Assembly: GCA_037133675.1 (NCBI GenBank)
Contig: JBAXNR010000003.1
Span: 1-64,000 of the forward strand
Length of the DNA: 64,000 nt
Reading direction: 5' to 3'
From: UBA4132 sp037133675
GTDB lineage: Bacteria > Pseudomonadota > Gammaproteobacteria > Methylococcales > Methylomonadaceae
Shown: positions 8,870 through 17,688 of the stretch, piece after piece
How the letters are laid out: every line of letters starts with the position of its first letter
Position numbering within the stretch: the stretch's first letter is position 1
Translations under genes and position numbers: made by a program
The notes under the pieces: model-generated
What the model was told of the DNA's origin: nothing
Seen by the model: the letters and a program-made list of their open reading frames with translations, nothing else
The model's database searches: none

Positions 8870-8902
8870 AAGCGCGAAGAAGGCAATACCTTCTTCGCGC
8901 TT
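8870..8902 (-). terminator. Strong hairpin after hcp (rho-independent type)
   Basis: On the minus strand a perfect 14-bp stem (AAGCGCGAAGAAGG and its complement, 5-base loop) is followed by TTTTTATTTTTAATT. It sits five bases past the hcp stop. It could partly terminate transcription, favouring hcp over tagJ and the genes below. Confidence 0.85.
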
Positions 8903-8907
8903 GAGTT

Positions 8908-9390
8908 TTACTGTGATTTATTCGCTTCAATATCCCACTTAAACTCCTTCATCTCATCTTTTGCGCCCGTATCTTTTTGAGATGTATATTGGAAGTCCAC
9001 ATGAGCAAAGTTAAGCGTAACATGTTCAGTTAATCGATCTTCGCCGCCACTGCCACCCGTACTGACTGAAGTCACCATGAGTTTTTTCATTTTAATCACA
9101 ATGTATTCCAGAGGGTCTTTGCCTGCTTTACGAACAAACAAAGTTGCTTCGGGAATGTGATCCCCATTAGCGCAGAACAGCATTAAATTCGGCGATGCTA
9201 TATCCACCCATTTAGTAAGCGACAAATCCTGAACATTGACTTTGCCAGCACCGCCGCCACCACCTGTGTGGAACGTTCCTGATTGGGACATACCCCAAGA
9301 CCACGCCAAAACATCAATCTGTTTGGTATGCTTATGGTCTTTCGACTCACCTGGTATACCTTTAATCTCTATAAACATATCTAAAGCCAT
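8908..9390 (-). CDS. hcp: T6SS inner-tube protein Hcp (TssD)
   Basis: Hcp hexamers stack to form the T6SS tube and carry small effectors. The protein has the canonical start (MALDMFIEIKGIPGES), the IDVLAWSWGMSQSG segment and the VTLNFAHVDFQY strand near the C-terminus. A poly-Gly loop (HTGGGGGAGK) is present. Its 160 residues are normal. A strong AAGGAG site precedes the ATG. A weak hairpin lies on the upstream side and a strong terminator-like hairpin on the downstream side, which fits the high expression Hcp needs. Confidence 0.96.
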   Translation of the reverse strand: MALDMFIEIKGIPGESKDHKHTKQIDVLAWSWGMSQSGTFHTGGGGGAGKVNVQDLSLTKWVDIASPNLMLFCANGDHIPEATLFVRKAGKDPLEYIVIKMKKLMVTSVSTGGSGGEDRLTEHVTLNFAHVDFQYTSQKDTGAKDEMKEFKWDIEANKSQ

Positions 9391-9432
9391 TGTATTCTCC
9401 TTACTTTTTATTAAGTTGTACTACAAAAATCC

Positions 9433-9460
9433 GCGTCTCAATATCATCAAAACAAGACGC
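9433..9460 (-). terminator. Weak hairpin between tssC and hcp
   Basis: GCGTCT at 9433-9438 pairs with AGACGC at 9455-9460. On the minus strand it is followed by GGATTTTTG. The stem is short; it may be an attenuator or a processing site. Confidence 0.35.
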
Positions 9461-9481
9461 AGAAAGAATTAATGCTAAAGC

Positions 9482-10981
9482 TTAAGCTCCTCCTTTAGCT
9501 GAGGGTAATTTTGAAACCAGCCTTAGTGAGACTGTCAAACCTTCCAACTGATAATGGGGACGAAGATAAAATTTAGAGGAGTAATAACCTGGATTACCTT
9601 CTACTTCTTCAACCACTACCTCTGCCGCTGCCAGTGGTCTTTCTGCCTTAGTAGTTTCGCTGGAGTATGCTGCATTGCTATCCACATAATTCAAAATCCA
9701 GTCATTAAGCCAACGCTGCATATCGTCTTTTTCTTTAAACGATCCAATCTTGTCACGGACGATACATTTTAAATAATGCGCAAAACGACAAGTAGCAAAT
9801 AAGTAAGGCAAACGAGCTGCTAGATTTGCGTTTGATGTCGCATCTGGGTCATCATATTCAGCGGGTTTCTGCAACGATTGCGCCCCGATAAACGCGGCAA
9901 AATCAGAATTCTTCTTGTGTATTAGTGGCATAAAGCCAGATTTAGCAAGTTCCGCTTCACGACGGTCACTGATGGCTATTTCAGTAGGACATTTCATGTC
10001 TACGCCGCCATCATCGGTAGGAAACGAATGGACTGGCAGATTTTCTACAGCACCGCCTGATTCGATACCACGAATTCTGGAACACCAACCATACAACTTG
10101 AATGAGCGGTTAATGTTGGTTGCCATTGCATAAGCGGCATTTGCCCAAGTATAGTTTTGACTATGTGCCGCTTCGGTGTCTTCTTCAAAATCAAACTCAT
10201 CAACAGGGCATGTTTTAGAGCCATAAGGTAGTCTGGATAGAAAACGGGGCATTGTCAAACCAAGGTATCTTGAATCTTCAGATTCACGCAATGATCGCCA
10301 AGCGGCATAATCAGGTGTGGAAAATATTTTGGTTAAATCGCGTGGATTCGCCAATTCTGACCATGATTCCATTTGCAGTACGGTAGGCGCGACACCTGCA
10401 ATAAATGGTGCATGAGAGGCAGCCGAAATTTGTGCGATTTGCGCTAACAATTCAACATCTTGGGGTGAATTGTCAAAGTAATAATCGCCCGTCAGACAGC
10501 CGAAAGGTTCACCACCAAACTGACCAAATTCTTCTTCATAGATTTTTTTAAACAAAGGGCTTTGATCCCACGAAATGCCTTTGTATTTTTTTAAGGTTTT
10601 ACCTAGCTCTTTTTTTGAGATATTCATTACTTTGATTTTGAGCATCTCATCGGTTTCGGTATTATTGACCATGTAGTGCAGTCCTCGCCATGCACCTTCC
10701 AATTTCTGGAAGTCCTCATGATGAAGAATGAGATTAACTTGGTCTGTTAATTTTTTGTCAATTTGCGCAATAACTGCGCTAATCGAAGCAATGGCATCAT
10801 CGGATACCACTGAGGTATCTTTTAGTACATACTGGGCTAACGTTTGAACCGCATTTTCAACCTCAGCTTTGGCTCTGTCTGACTTGGGTTTAAATTCTTT
10901 GTTCAGTAGCAAAGAAAAATCGCTAGATTCTACGACCTGCCCTTGTTGGTCTGGCTGCTGTTGCATATTCGTGTCTGTCAT
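9482..10981 (-). CDS. tssC: T6SS sheath large subunit TssC (VipB/ImpD)
   Basis: TssC and TssB form the contractile sheath around the Hcp tube. Diagnostic segments are LEGAWRGLHYMVNNTETD, ISASHAPFIAGVAP, RFLSRLPYG and the C-terminal GNPGYYSSKFYLRPHYQLEG. Its 499 residues match the family. GGAG lies just before the ATG, and the gene starts three bases after tssB ends. No anomalies are seen. Confidence 0.96.
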   Translation of the reverse strand: MTDTNMQQQPDQQGQVVESSDFSLLLNKEFKPKSDRAKAEVENAVQTLAQYVLKDTSVVSDDAIASISAVIAQIDKKLTDQVNLILHHEDFQKLEGAWRGLHYMVNNTETDEMLKIKVMNISKKELGKTLKKYKGISWDQSPLFKKIYEEEFGQFGGEPFGCLTGDYYFDNSPQDVELLAQIAQISAASHAPFIAGVAPTVLQMESWSELANPRDLTKIFSTPDYAAWRSLRESEDSRYLGLTMPRFLSRLPYGSKTCPVDEFDFEEDTEAAHSQNYTWANAAYAMATNINRSFKLYGWCSRIRGIESGGAVENLPVHSFPTDDGGVDMKCPTEIAISDRREAELAKSGFMPLIHKKNSDFAAFIGAQSLQKPAEYDDPDATSNANLAARLPYLFATCRFAHYLKCIVRDKIGSFKEKDDMQRWLNDWILNYVDSNAAYSSETTKAERPLAAAEVVVEEVEGNPGYYSSKFYLRPHYQLEGLTVSLRLVSKLPSAKGGA

Positions 10982-10984
10982 GAC

Positions 10985-11527
10985 TTATTCTCCAGTCTCT
11001 TCAGTTCCAGCTTCTTTCGTTTCTGCTGTATCGGCAGGTTTGGGTGCTGCCACTAGCGATTGCAGTAAAGCGGGGTCTTTAAGCACTTTGGCAATTAAAT
11101 CTTCCGCCCCTTCTTTGCCGTCCATGTAAGTGACTAAATTAGCCAGTTGTGTTCTCGCTTCCATCAATTTGTCTAAACCTGCGACTTTTTTAGCAATCGC
11201 CGCTGGGGAAAAGTCGTCCATGCTTTGAAAAGTAATATCAACATTAAGATTACCTTCACCTGTGAGTGCGTTAGGGACTCGAAAAGCCACTCTGGGCTTC
11301 ATGGCTTTCATGCGACTATCAAAATTATCAACATCAACTTCCAGCAGTTTGCGTTCACCCACAGGTGGAAGCGGCTCACTAGGACTACCCGATAAATCCG
11401 CTAACACACCCATTATGAAAGGAAGTTGCACTTTTTTTTGCGAACCGTATACCTCAACATCGTATTCGATTTGAACCCTGGGGCAACGATTACGCGCTAT
11501 AAACTTTTGACTACTACTTTGTGCCAT
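10985..11527 (-). CDS. tssB: T6SS sheath small subunit TssB (VipA/ImpC)
   Basis: This is the small sheath subunit. Its core motifs are CPRVQIEYDVEVYG, the LPFIMGVLADLSG segment and a DNFDSRMKAMKPRVAFRV stretch. The C-terminal tail is rich in Ala, Glu and Thr. A GTG four codons upstream is also open, but GGAGGTG lies seven bases before the ATG at 11527 and decides the start (180 residues). It is adjacent to tssC, and the two subunits are co-translated. Confidence 0.96.
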   Translation of the reverse strand: MAQSSSQKFIARNRCPRVQIEYDVEVYGSQKKVQLPFIMGVLADLSGSPSEPLPPVGERKLLEVDVDNFDSRMKAMKPRVAFRVPNALTGEGNLNVDITFQSMDDFSPAAIAKKVAGLDKLMEARTQLANLVTYMDGKEGAEDLIAKVLKDPALLQSLVAAPKPADTAETKEAGTEETGE

Positions 11528-11559
11528 ACACACCTCCACTTATTATTGTTAAAATCGTT

Positions 11560-12606
11560 TCAATCGTCTTCGTCTTCATCATGCTGTTTACCAAAAATTA
11601 TTTTTGCCTCATCGATACCCGCAGGTGCTATGTCTTTGAGTACATCCATAAAATTTTTACCTACCATCTTTATTGCTCGATCAATAAACAGTGGTACGGG
11701 ACTTGATGGTTCATTCTTTTTGTAATAATCACAAACAAGATTAAGAGTTTTGATGACATCTTGATTGTTATTAATCGAGCCTGATATTGATTTTGTTGAG
11801 TTACTGACAACATCTCCCGATTGTGTGGTTTCATCTGTGTTATCAGTAGTCTCACCGCCAATGCCTTTTCCTTCGAGAGCGGTATTTAAAAATGTTTTAC
11901 ATTCTTTTAGAAATCCACGCAGATCAGCAAAACTGGGGGCATTACCAATACCGACATAATCGGTGACTACATTCTCTAGTTGATTAATATTGTCCAGACT
12001 TGCTGTAATTGATTGAAGGATTTGCTGCAAATAGTCTGCTTCAATGTCTTGAATGGCGGCATCGATAGTGGTTTGATTGACTTCTTTTTCGTTACTGGTA
12101 GCCGTTGATTTTCCAGTGGCGATGCTGATTTGACGAAAATTAAATCGTCCTAGTAATTTCGATTCGAGTAGCGGAGTTTGTTGTAGAGGCCAGAGAACAG
12201 TTTCATGGTCGCATAAAGACACGAGAATATTAATTCTTGTGGTAGGGTCATTGTCATCATCAGGGTCAAGTTGAGGATGAATGCTATCCCACCGTTGCTC
12301 TGTCAAGGTTCTAATCAGTGCTAGACCGTCTTGTAAACCTGAAAAACCTTCGAGGGCAATAAGTGACCGCAAGTAACAAATCAATACCCGCAAATCAATG
12401 GTTCTTTCTAACAAGGCTTCTGATTGTTTTCTTACATCACGCCAGTTGGGAGGTTCGGCTTCTAAAACGGTATCGCCCATTTGCTGTTCGGGCTTGCCTT
12501 TAATCGTTTGCTCAAGCTCGATAAATTTGGGGTCATATTCTAAATCATCACCGCACAGATTATCGGGGTCTATCTCTTTTAAATACTCATCAATATCAAT
12601 AGCCAT
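11560..12606 (-). CDS. tssA: T6SS protein TssA (ImpA-type)
   Basis: TssA primes or caps tube-sheath assembly at the baseplate. The N-terminal ImpA domain is seen in NLCGDDLEYDPKFIELEQ, EPPNWRDVRKQSEALLERT, the DLRVLICYLRSLIALEGF segment and RWDSIHPQLDPDDDNDP. A Thr/Asn-rich linker (about residues 250-290) leads to a short C-terminal domain with FIDRAIKMVGKNFMDVLKDI. Its 348 residues place it with the TssA1-like short-C-terminus group. AAGGAAA precedes the ATG. It lies between the phosphatase fusion and tssB. Confidence 0.92.
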   Translation of the reverse strand: MAIDIDEYLKEIDPDNLCGDDLEYDPKFIELEQTIKGKPEQQMGDTVLEAEPPNWRDVRKQSEALLERTIDLRVLICYLRSLIALEGFSGLQDGLALIRTLTEQRWDSIHPQLDPDDDNDPTTRINILVSLCDHETVLWPLQQTPLLESKLLGRFNFRQISIATGKSTATSNEKEVNQTTIDAAIQDIEADYLQQILQSITASLDNINQLENVVTDYVGIGNAPSFADLRGFLKECKTFLNTALEGKGIGGETTDNTDETTQSGDVVSNSTKSISGSINNNQDVIKTLNLVCDYYKKNEPSSPVPLFIDRAIKMVGKNFMDVLKDIAPAGIDEAKIIFGKQHDEDEDD

Positions 12607-12633
12607 TGTTGTTTCCTTAGGTTTTTGATGAAC

Positions 12634-14157
12634 TTATGAAATACTTTCTTTGCTTACTACAATAACGCTGACATTGTCTCTTGCACCACGCGCCAAGGTC
12701 TCGTTAATCAACGCGCTAGCAATATCTGAATGTAAATCGGTTTGCATTATATGCTCAATTTCTTGAAAACTCATTTCTTTATCTAAGCCATCACTGCACA
12801 ACAAAAAAACGTCACCTTCAAGCACCTCAATCACTTCTACATCTAACTCCAGATGGTCATCGGCACCAATCGCACGCGTGATAACATTGGAGCTTTTAAC
12901 TGACCAGGCCGATGAAATTGGTGCATTGTCTGCACTGTGATCTTGAGACAGTTGCTGTAATTTATGATCGCGTAAGCGATATAAACGACTGTCACCCGCC
13001 CATATAAAAGCGCAACGTTGATCTTCGCAAATCAGCACAACCACGGTGCTACCAACAAGATGGTTATCGTACTCCTTAGCGGCTAGTTCCCGCAATTGGA
13101 TGTTAACATTTTGCAGACTCTGTTCTACCTCTTTAATGTAGTTTTCCAATGGTTCGGTGGGCAATAGGTTTTTTAATGTATTGACGATTAACTGACTAGC
13201 AACATCACCTGCTTTGTGTCCACCCATACCATCAGCAACCACCCATAAGCGTGCTTCAGGTCTGTCTAATAAAGAATCTTCATTATGTTTGCGCCGCTTA
13301 CCTGTGTTAGTAATTGCCCATGAATGCCAACAAGGTTCAGACAATACTGGCTTATTGCTGGCAAGAATACTACTTAGGCTTGGCTGCTCTTGATCTGCAA
13401 TGGTAACGTTAGCAGAATTAGGGCTGTTGGCGATTAATTCACGCGCAAGCTCAGACGGCGTAAAATAGTTTTTACTGCTTGCCCTATCTGTTAGAAAATC
13501 AGTAAAACTGCTGATAGAGGGTAAACCTTCACACGCTAATAACGCGGGTTGTACATATTCTGAACCCTCGTTACTCCATAAACTGTAACCAGACATAAAG
13601 CGAGTCAATAATTTCGTATTGAGTCCAACGAAAGCATCGCTCATTTGCCCAAAATTTTCCATCGCTGTATAAAAAGATTTTTTTTCAGAAGATTGCTGAT
13701 TAGGCGATGAATTTGTAGGCACTGAAAATACAGGAATGCTTTGAATCAGTTGATCGAAGGCATTAATATCCAGATTACCTTCTAAGCCTGTTAAAGCGGC
13801 ATCTTCAAGCTGTTCAAACCAGACACTACCACCCGCCGTAAATAAAAACGGCAACTGAGGCGATTGCTCAAACACCACCGCTACAGTCATGGGAAAATAA
13901 CGCCCAACTCTATCAACACTGGGCATAACGATACCCGCAACCGCTTTGTCACCACACACACCAGGGCTTAACAAGAATCGCCAGATCGGGCTAGTTAGAT
14001 AACGGTTTAACCAGTTATCACCAAGTTCTTCACGACTGGCGGCGAGGGCAGCTTGTAGCCAACTATCCCAAGGGTCAATGAATTCATTAGGCAACCGTCT
14101 GGAGACGAAATCGCCGATGATGGGTAATTTGCCGTAAAAACCAGTGATTGTATTCAC
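12634..14157 (-). CDS. tagF: TagF-PppA fusion: T6SS repressor domain plus PP2C phosphatase
   Basis: Residues 1 to about 180 are a TagF/ImpM domain (GFYGKLPIIGDFVSRRLP, SPGVCGDKAVAGIVMPS, DRVGRYFPMTVA). Residues 277-507 are a PP2C-type Ser/Thr phosphatase with metal-binding motifs HNEDS (291-295), VVADGMGGHK (306-315) and LLCSDGLD. TagF represses T6SS and PppA reverses PpkA phosphorylation, so the fusion puts two negative regulators on one chain. Such fusions are known, for example in Agrobacterium. Translation starts at GTG, two bases after the TssM stop. Likely targets are Fha and TssL. No PpkA kinase is in the window. Confidence 0.92.
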   Translation of the reverse strand: MNTITGFYGKLPIIGDFVSRRLPNEFIDPWDSWLQAALAASREELGDNWLNRYLTSPIWRFLLSPGVCGDKAVAGIVMPSVDRVGRYFPMTVAVVFEQSPQLPFLFTAGGSVWFEQLEDAALTGLEGNLDINAFDQLIQSIPVFSVPTNSSPNQQSSEKKSFYTAMENFGQMSDAFVGLNTKLLTRFMSGYSLWSNEGSEYVQPALLACEGLPSISSFTDFLTDRASSKNYFTPSELARELIANSPNSANVTIADQEQPSLSSILASNKPVLSEPCWHSWAITNTGKRRKHNEDSLLDRPEARLWVVADGMGGHKAGDVASQLIVNTLKNLLPTEPLENYIKEVEQSLQNVNIQLRELAAKEYDNHLVGSTVVVLICEDQRCAFIWAGDSRLYRLRDHKLQQLSQDHSADNAPISSAWSVKSSNVITRAIGADDHLELDVEVIEVLEGDVFLLCSDGLDKEMSFQEIEHIMQTDLHSDIASALINETLARGARDNVSVIVVSKESIS

Positions 14158-14159
14158 GA

Positions 14160-17100
14160 TTATAAACTCTGCGGAAAGTGGATAGCGTCAAACTCTTTGA
14201 ATGAAAACGGATTATCAACGCTGTTTGCACTGAGTTCATAGACCGCTTGCAAGCCATCTATTTCAAAGGTTAGCTGGTATTTTTCGCTATCAATGCGCTG
14301 AATACGCGCTATTTCCAAGGCTCTAAACCATGCCCACGCGCCCTCAACACGGCGACTGGGTTTTTTACCATCAGCGGTTTCAAAACCAAAACTAACTAGA
14401 CGACTACCATCCGTTCCAGGCCATGAAAATGGTGATATTTTGCTGGTGTCAGTGGTTTTATATTGGCTTTGTTGTCCTTCAATATTCAACCAAAATGCCG
14501 TTGCATTGGGCGTTAAACTAATGGGTTTTAAATTAAAACGAATCGTTGCAACTGTGCCGCCATTGGCAAAAAATATTTGTTGTAACTTTTTTGCTGCTTG
14601 AATTTGCGCTAATACAGTTGGAGAAATCGCAATTTTTTGATCATTTCGACTAATCATGACCCACGTTTTGCCACTAGTATCCACAAAGGCTTTTAAATTA
14701 GTGTTAAAAAAGGTATCTACTACGCCACTCTGTGAAAAGAAACGTCCAAAATCTTCAAATGCAACATCGTTACTGCTGTTTCTGGTGAAAGGATAACGTC
14801 CTTGTATGCCTTTTTTATATAAAGGAATCACCTCACTTTCCCATAAGCGACTGAGTTGGTCTTTGCTGCTATTCATTACCGTTTTTTGAGCAGACTCAGA
14901 TAACGATTGCATCATCGGTCTTAACGGTTCGGGTAATAGTGACGCTTGTGCTTTTGCTGCCGCCGCCGCACTAGCCACCTGATTGACTGCCGCCATATCG
15001 GGTGCTGAGGTACTACTAGCGGTTGTGGTATTATCAGATAATTGTTTTAACAACTGCATGGTTTGCTCAATGGGTGCAGGTGAACCTCTTACCAACATCG
15101 TCAACTGTTGAAAATGTTCTTCAACAGGTTGACCTAAAGGCGCGGTCTTACCCATTTCAGTTTTAGCCAATTGCAAAGCCTTAGTCGTTTGACTGCTTAA
15201 AGGATTTGTCACCACGCCTGCTTGTTGTACTTTACTCGCCATATCGGCTGGGCTAGGGGGCGCAATAGTTAACGAGGTTTCTTTATTGACAGCGTCTAAT
15301 AATTTACGCAATGGCGAGTCTGGCGCGGAAGCAAATTGCAATACTTCAACTGTTTGCGCAGTATTACTGACAGGTTTAATGGTTAAATTTGCCAATAAAT
15401 TATCCCAATACTGAACATAATCTTGATAATAATAATCGCGTACCGCAGATTCTAAGGCTTCATTGGTCATTGTTTCTTTTTTAGCCGCATCACCTAATAC
15501 CCAACTACCTGAAATAGAAGCTTCGGCTTGCTCTTTCACTTGTTTTAAAAACACCTTATAAAAACCGTCATAAGTAAATAAATACGGAATGGTTTGTTGT
15601 GCTAACGTACCATTTTTTGTTGCAAATACTTTATCAGCACTGAGACCTAAGGTTTTTGCTAACAAAAATTCCTGAGTTTTATTTTGCAATAACTCGGCTT
15701 TAATTCGCATATAAATCTGCTTTTCAGCAGGAATCACACTTAAAATTTGCCGTGTATCGCGAACTAAGGTTTCATTTAATTGTTGTTTTTCAGGAGGCAG
15801 TTTTAATAATGCCGTTAAATGTTCTAATAATTTCGTTTGAGTGTCAGTATCGGTTGAATAGGTTGTTTGCCAATCGACGGTAATCCAAGGTTGCACGGAT
15901 TCTGCTTTAAAATGATTAGTATCACCTAGCATTAAATAAACTTCTAACAACGAATATAAAATATCGGGATTATTGGTTTTTTCTCGAATACGTTGTTCCA
16001 AGCGGGTTTTTATCAGCGGCAAGAATTGCCGTTGCAATAATTCGTTGTAGGTTTTGATAATAACAGGCTGCAAGCTACCGCCTTGATAAAGTCCAAAGCG
16101 CATCATCAGCGGCACATCATCGGAATAAACTTGGGTGATTGCCTGCATGGCATTCATGCGTTTTAACAAGGCAGAAAAATCGGTTTGCCAGTTGGGTGTT
16201 GTTGCCGCAACCGTGTCATATTGTTGAATGCGATTATTCAATTCGGTGAGCGCGGTTTGATTTTTGTTATAGCTGGTTAGCCATAATGCCGACATCAAGA
16301 CAATGATAAGCACAGAACCGATATAAATACCTTGGCGCAATAGAGTTTGTAAGCGTTCAATGCGTGGATTAACACCAACAATCAAAGCTTCTTCAAAAAT
16401 AACTTCTTTTAGCAAGCGAGTAATAAAATAACTTTTACCCTTGCCGCTAAATAATGGCACGTTGACTCTATCCAATTTAAAGGTATTGGCAAGCATACCC
16501 ATTAAACGGTCGATGGGTGTACCTTCTTGTGTACCGCTAGTGAAATAAACGCCACGCAGATACGGTGCTTTTTGATAACGATTAGTGCCATAACATTGTT
16601 GTAAAAAGCTCAACAAGCTTTCTCTAAGTAATGCCATGCGCGAAGGGAAACCAAAAATTAACGCACGCCGTGATAAATCGCGTTCTTCTTGTAAGCGTCT
16701 AGGTAGATGAGCGTTGATACGATTAAGCAAATCATCAAAATCGTTACCCACTCTGGCAATTATATCGGCAGGATTGTCTTGATCTTCTGCGGGAAAAGTA
16801 ACACCCCATACTTGCTCTCTTTCGTCTTTGCTTAATGTGGCAAAAAAATCATTAAAACCTGCGACTAAATCGGCTTTGGTAAACAGCATATAAATGGGGA
16901 AACGAATACCAAACTGGGTGTGTAATTCTTCAATACGTTGTCTGATTGCCAGTGCGTGTTGGCTGCGTTCTTCTTCGGTTTGTTTGAGTAAATCAGACAA
17001 ACTCATGGTAATTATTACACCGTTGACAGGTCGTCTGGGGCGGTGTTTTTTCAGTAAATCTAAAAAGCCCAACCATGCTGCCTTGTCAACTGCTTCATGG

Positions 17101-17672
17101 CTGTCTTGAGTGACATAACGCCCTGCGGTATCCAATAACACCGCGTGATCGGTAAACCACCAATCACAATTGCGTGTGCCACCGACACCACGCACCGCAC
17201 CTTTACCAAATTGTTCGGCTAAGGGAAATTCTAGCCCTGAATTAATTAACGCAGTAGTTTTACCCGAACCAGGGGGACCAATAATAATGTACCAAGGCAA
17301 ATCATAGAGATAATTTTTACCTTGGGAATTTTTCGCACCCGCTTTTAAGGTTTGTAAGGCTTGGTCAAAATTATTGGCAATGGTACTAATTTCAGCATCG
17401 GCTTCTTTAGTGGGTGAATCAGCAGAACCGACTAAGTCGGTCGCCATTTGCGCATTGGCTCGACTGGCTTTTAACTGCATGAGCAGACTAAACAGCATCC
17501 ACACCACAACGATGACTAGAATCACCACTAATCTGGAAAGCTCCGATGCCAAAGGAACATTGCCAGCAATGGCGATTAGCGGGGCAACAAACCAAATTAA
17601 TAAACTTAAGGCAATAATTCCTAGTAGCTGAATAACCCATTTATTTTTGAAAAATGCTATCACTGTTTTCAT
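14160..17672 (-). CDS. tssM: T6SS inner-membrane core protein TssM (IcmF)
   Basis: TssM spans the inner membrane and periplasm as the main shaft of the membrane complex. Two transmembrane helices lie at about residues 13-37 and 48-66. A cytoplasmic GTPase-like domain has a Walker A motif GPPGSGKT (132-139), and a third helix follows at about residue 450. The long periplasmic part ends with RVEGAWAWFRALE and SFKEFDAIHFP. Its 1170 residues are full length. AAGGAT precedes the ATG. Its outer-membrane partner TssJ is not encoded next to it. Confidence 0.95.
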   Translation of the reverse strand: MKTVIAFFKNKWVIQLLGIIALSLLIWFVAPLIAIAGNVPLASELSRLVVILVIVVVWMLFSLLMQLKASRANAQMATDLVGSADSPTKEADAEISTIANNFDQALQTLKAGAKNSQGKNYLYDLPWYIIIGPPGSGKTTALINSGLEFPLAEQFGKGAVRGVGGTRNCDWWFTDHAVLLDTAGRYVTQDSHEAVDKAAWLGFLDLLKKHRPRRPVNGVIITMSLSDLLKQTEEERSQHALAIRQRIEELHTQFGIRFPIYMLFTKADLVAGFNDFFATLSKDEREQVWGVTFPAEDQDNPADIIARVGNDFDDLLNRINAHLPRRLQEERDLSRRALIFGFPSRMALLRESLLSFLQQCYGTNRYQKAPYLRGVYFTSGTQEGTPIDRLMGMLANTFKLDRVNVPLFSGKGKSYFITRLLKEVIFEEALIVGVNPRIERLQTLLRQGIYIGSVLIIVLMSALWLTSYNKNQTALTELNNRIQQYDTVAATTPNWQTDFSALLKRMNAMQAITQVYSDDVPLMMRFGLYQGGSLQPVIIKTYNELLQRQFLPLIKTRLEQRIREKTNNPDILYSLLEVYLMLGDTNHFKAESVQPWITVDWQTTYSTDTDTQTKLLEHLTALLKLPPEKQQLNETLVRDTRQILSVIPAEKQIYMRIKAELLQNKTQEFLLAKTLGLSADKVFATKNGTLAQQTIPYLFTYDGFYKVFLKQVKEQAEASISGSWVLGDAAKKETMTNEALESAVRDYYYQDYVQYWDNLLANLTIKPVSNTAQTVEVLQFASAPDSPLRKLLDAVNKETSLTIAPPSPADMASKVQQAGVVTNPLSSQTTKALQLAKTEMGKTAPLGQPVEEHFQQLTMLVRGSPAPIEQTMQLLKQLSDNTTTASSTSAPDMAAVNQVASAAAAAKAQASLLPEPLRPMMQSLSESAQKTVMNSSKDQLSRLWESEVIPLYKKGIQGRYPFTRNSSNDVAFEDFGRFFSQSGVVDTFFNTNLKAFVDTSGKTWVMISRNDQKIAISPTVLAQIQAAKKLQQIFFANGGTVATIRFNLKPISLTPNATAFWLNIEGQQSQYKTTDTSKISPFSWPGTDGSRLVSFGFETADGKKPSRRVEGAWAWFRALEIARIQRIDSEKYQLTFEIDGLQAVYELSANSVDNPFSFKEFDAIHFPQSL

Positions 17673-17688
17673 GGCTTATCCTTGGCGA

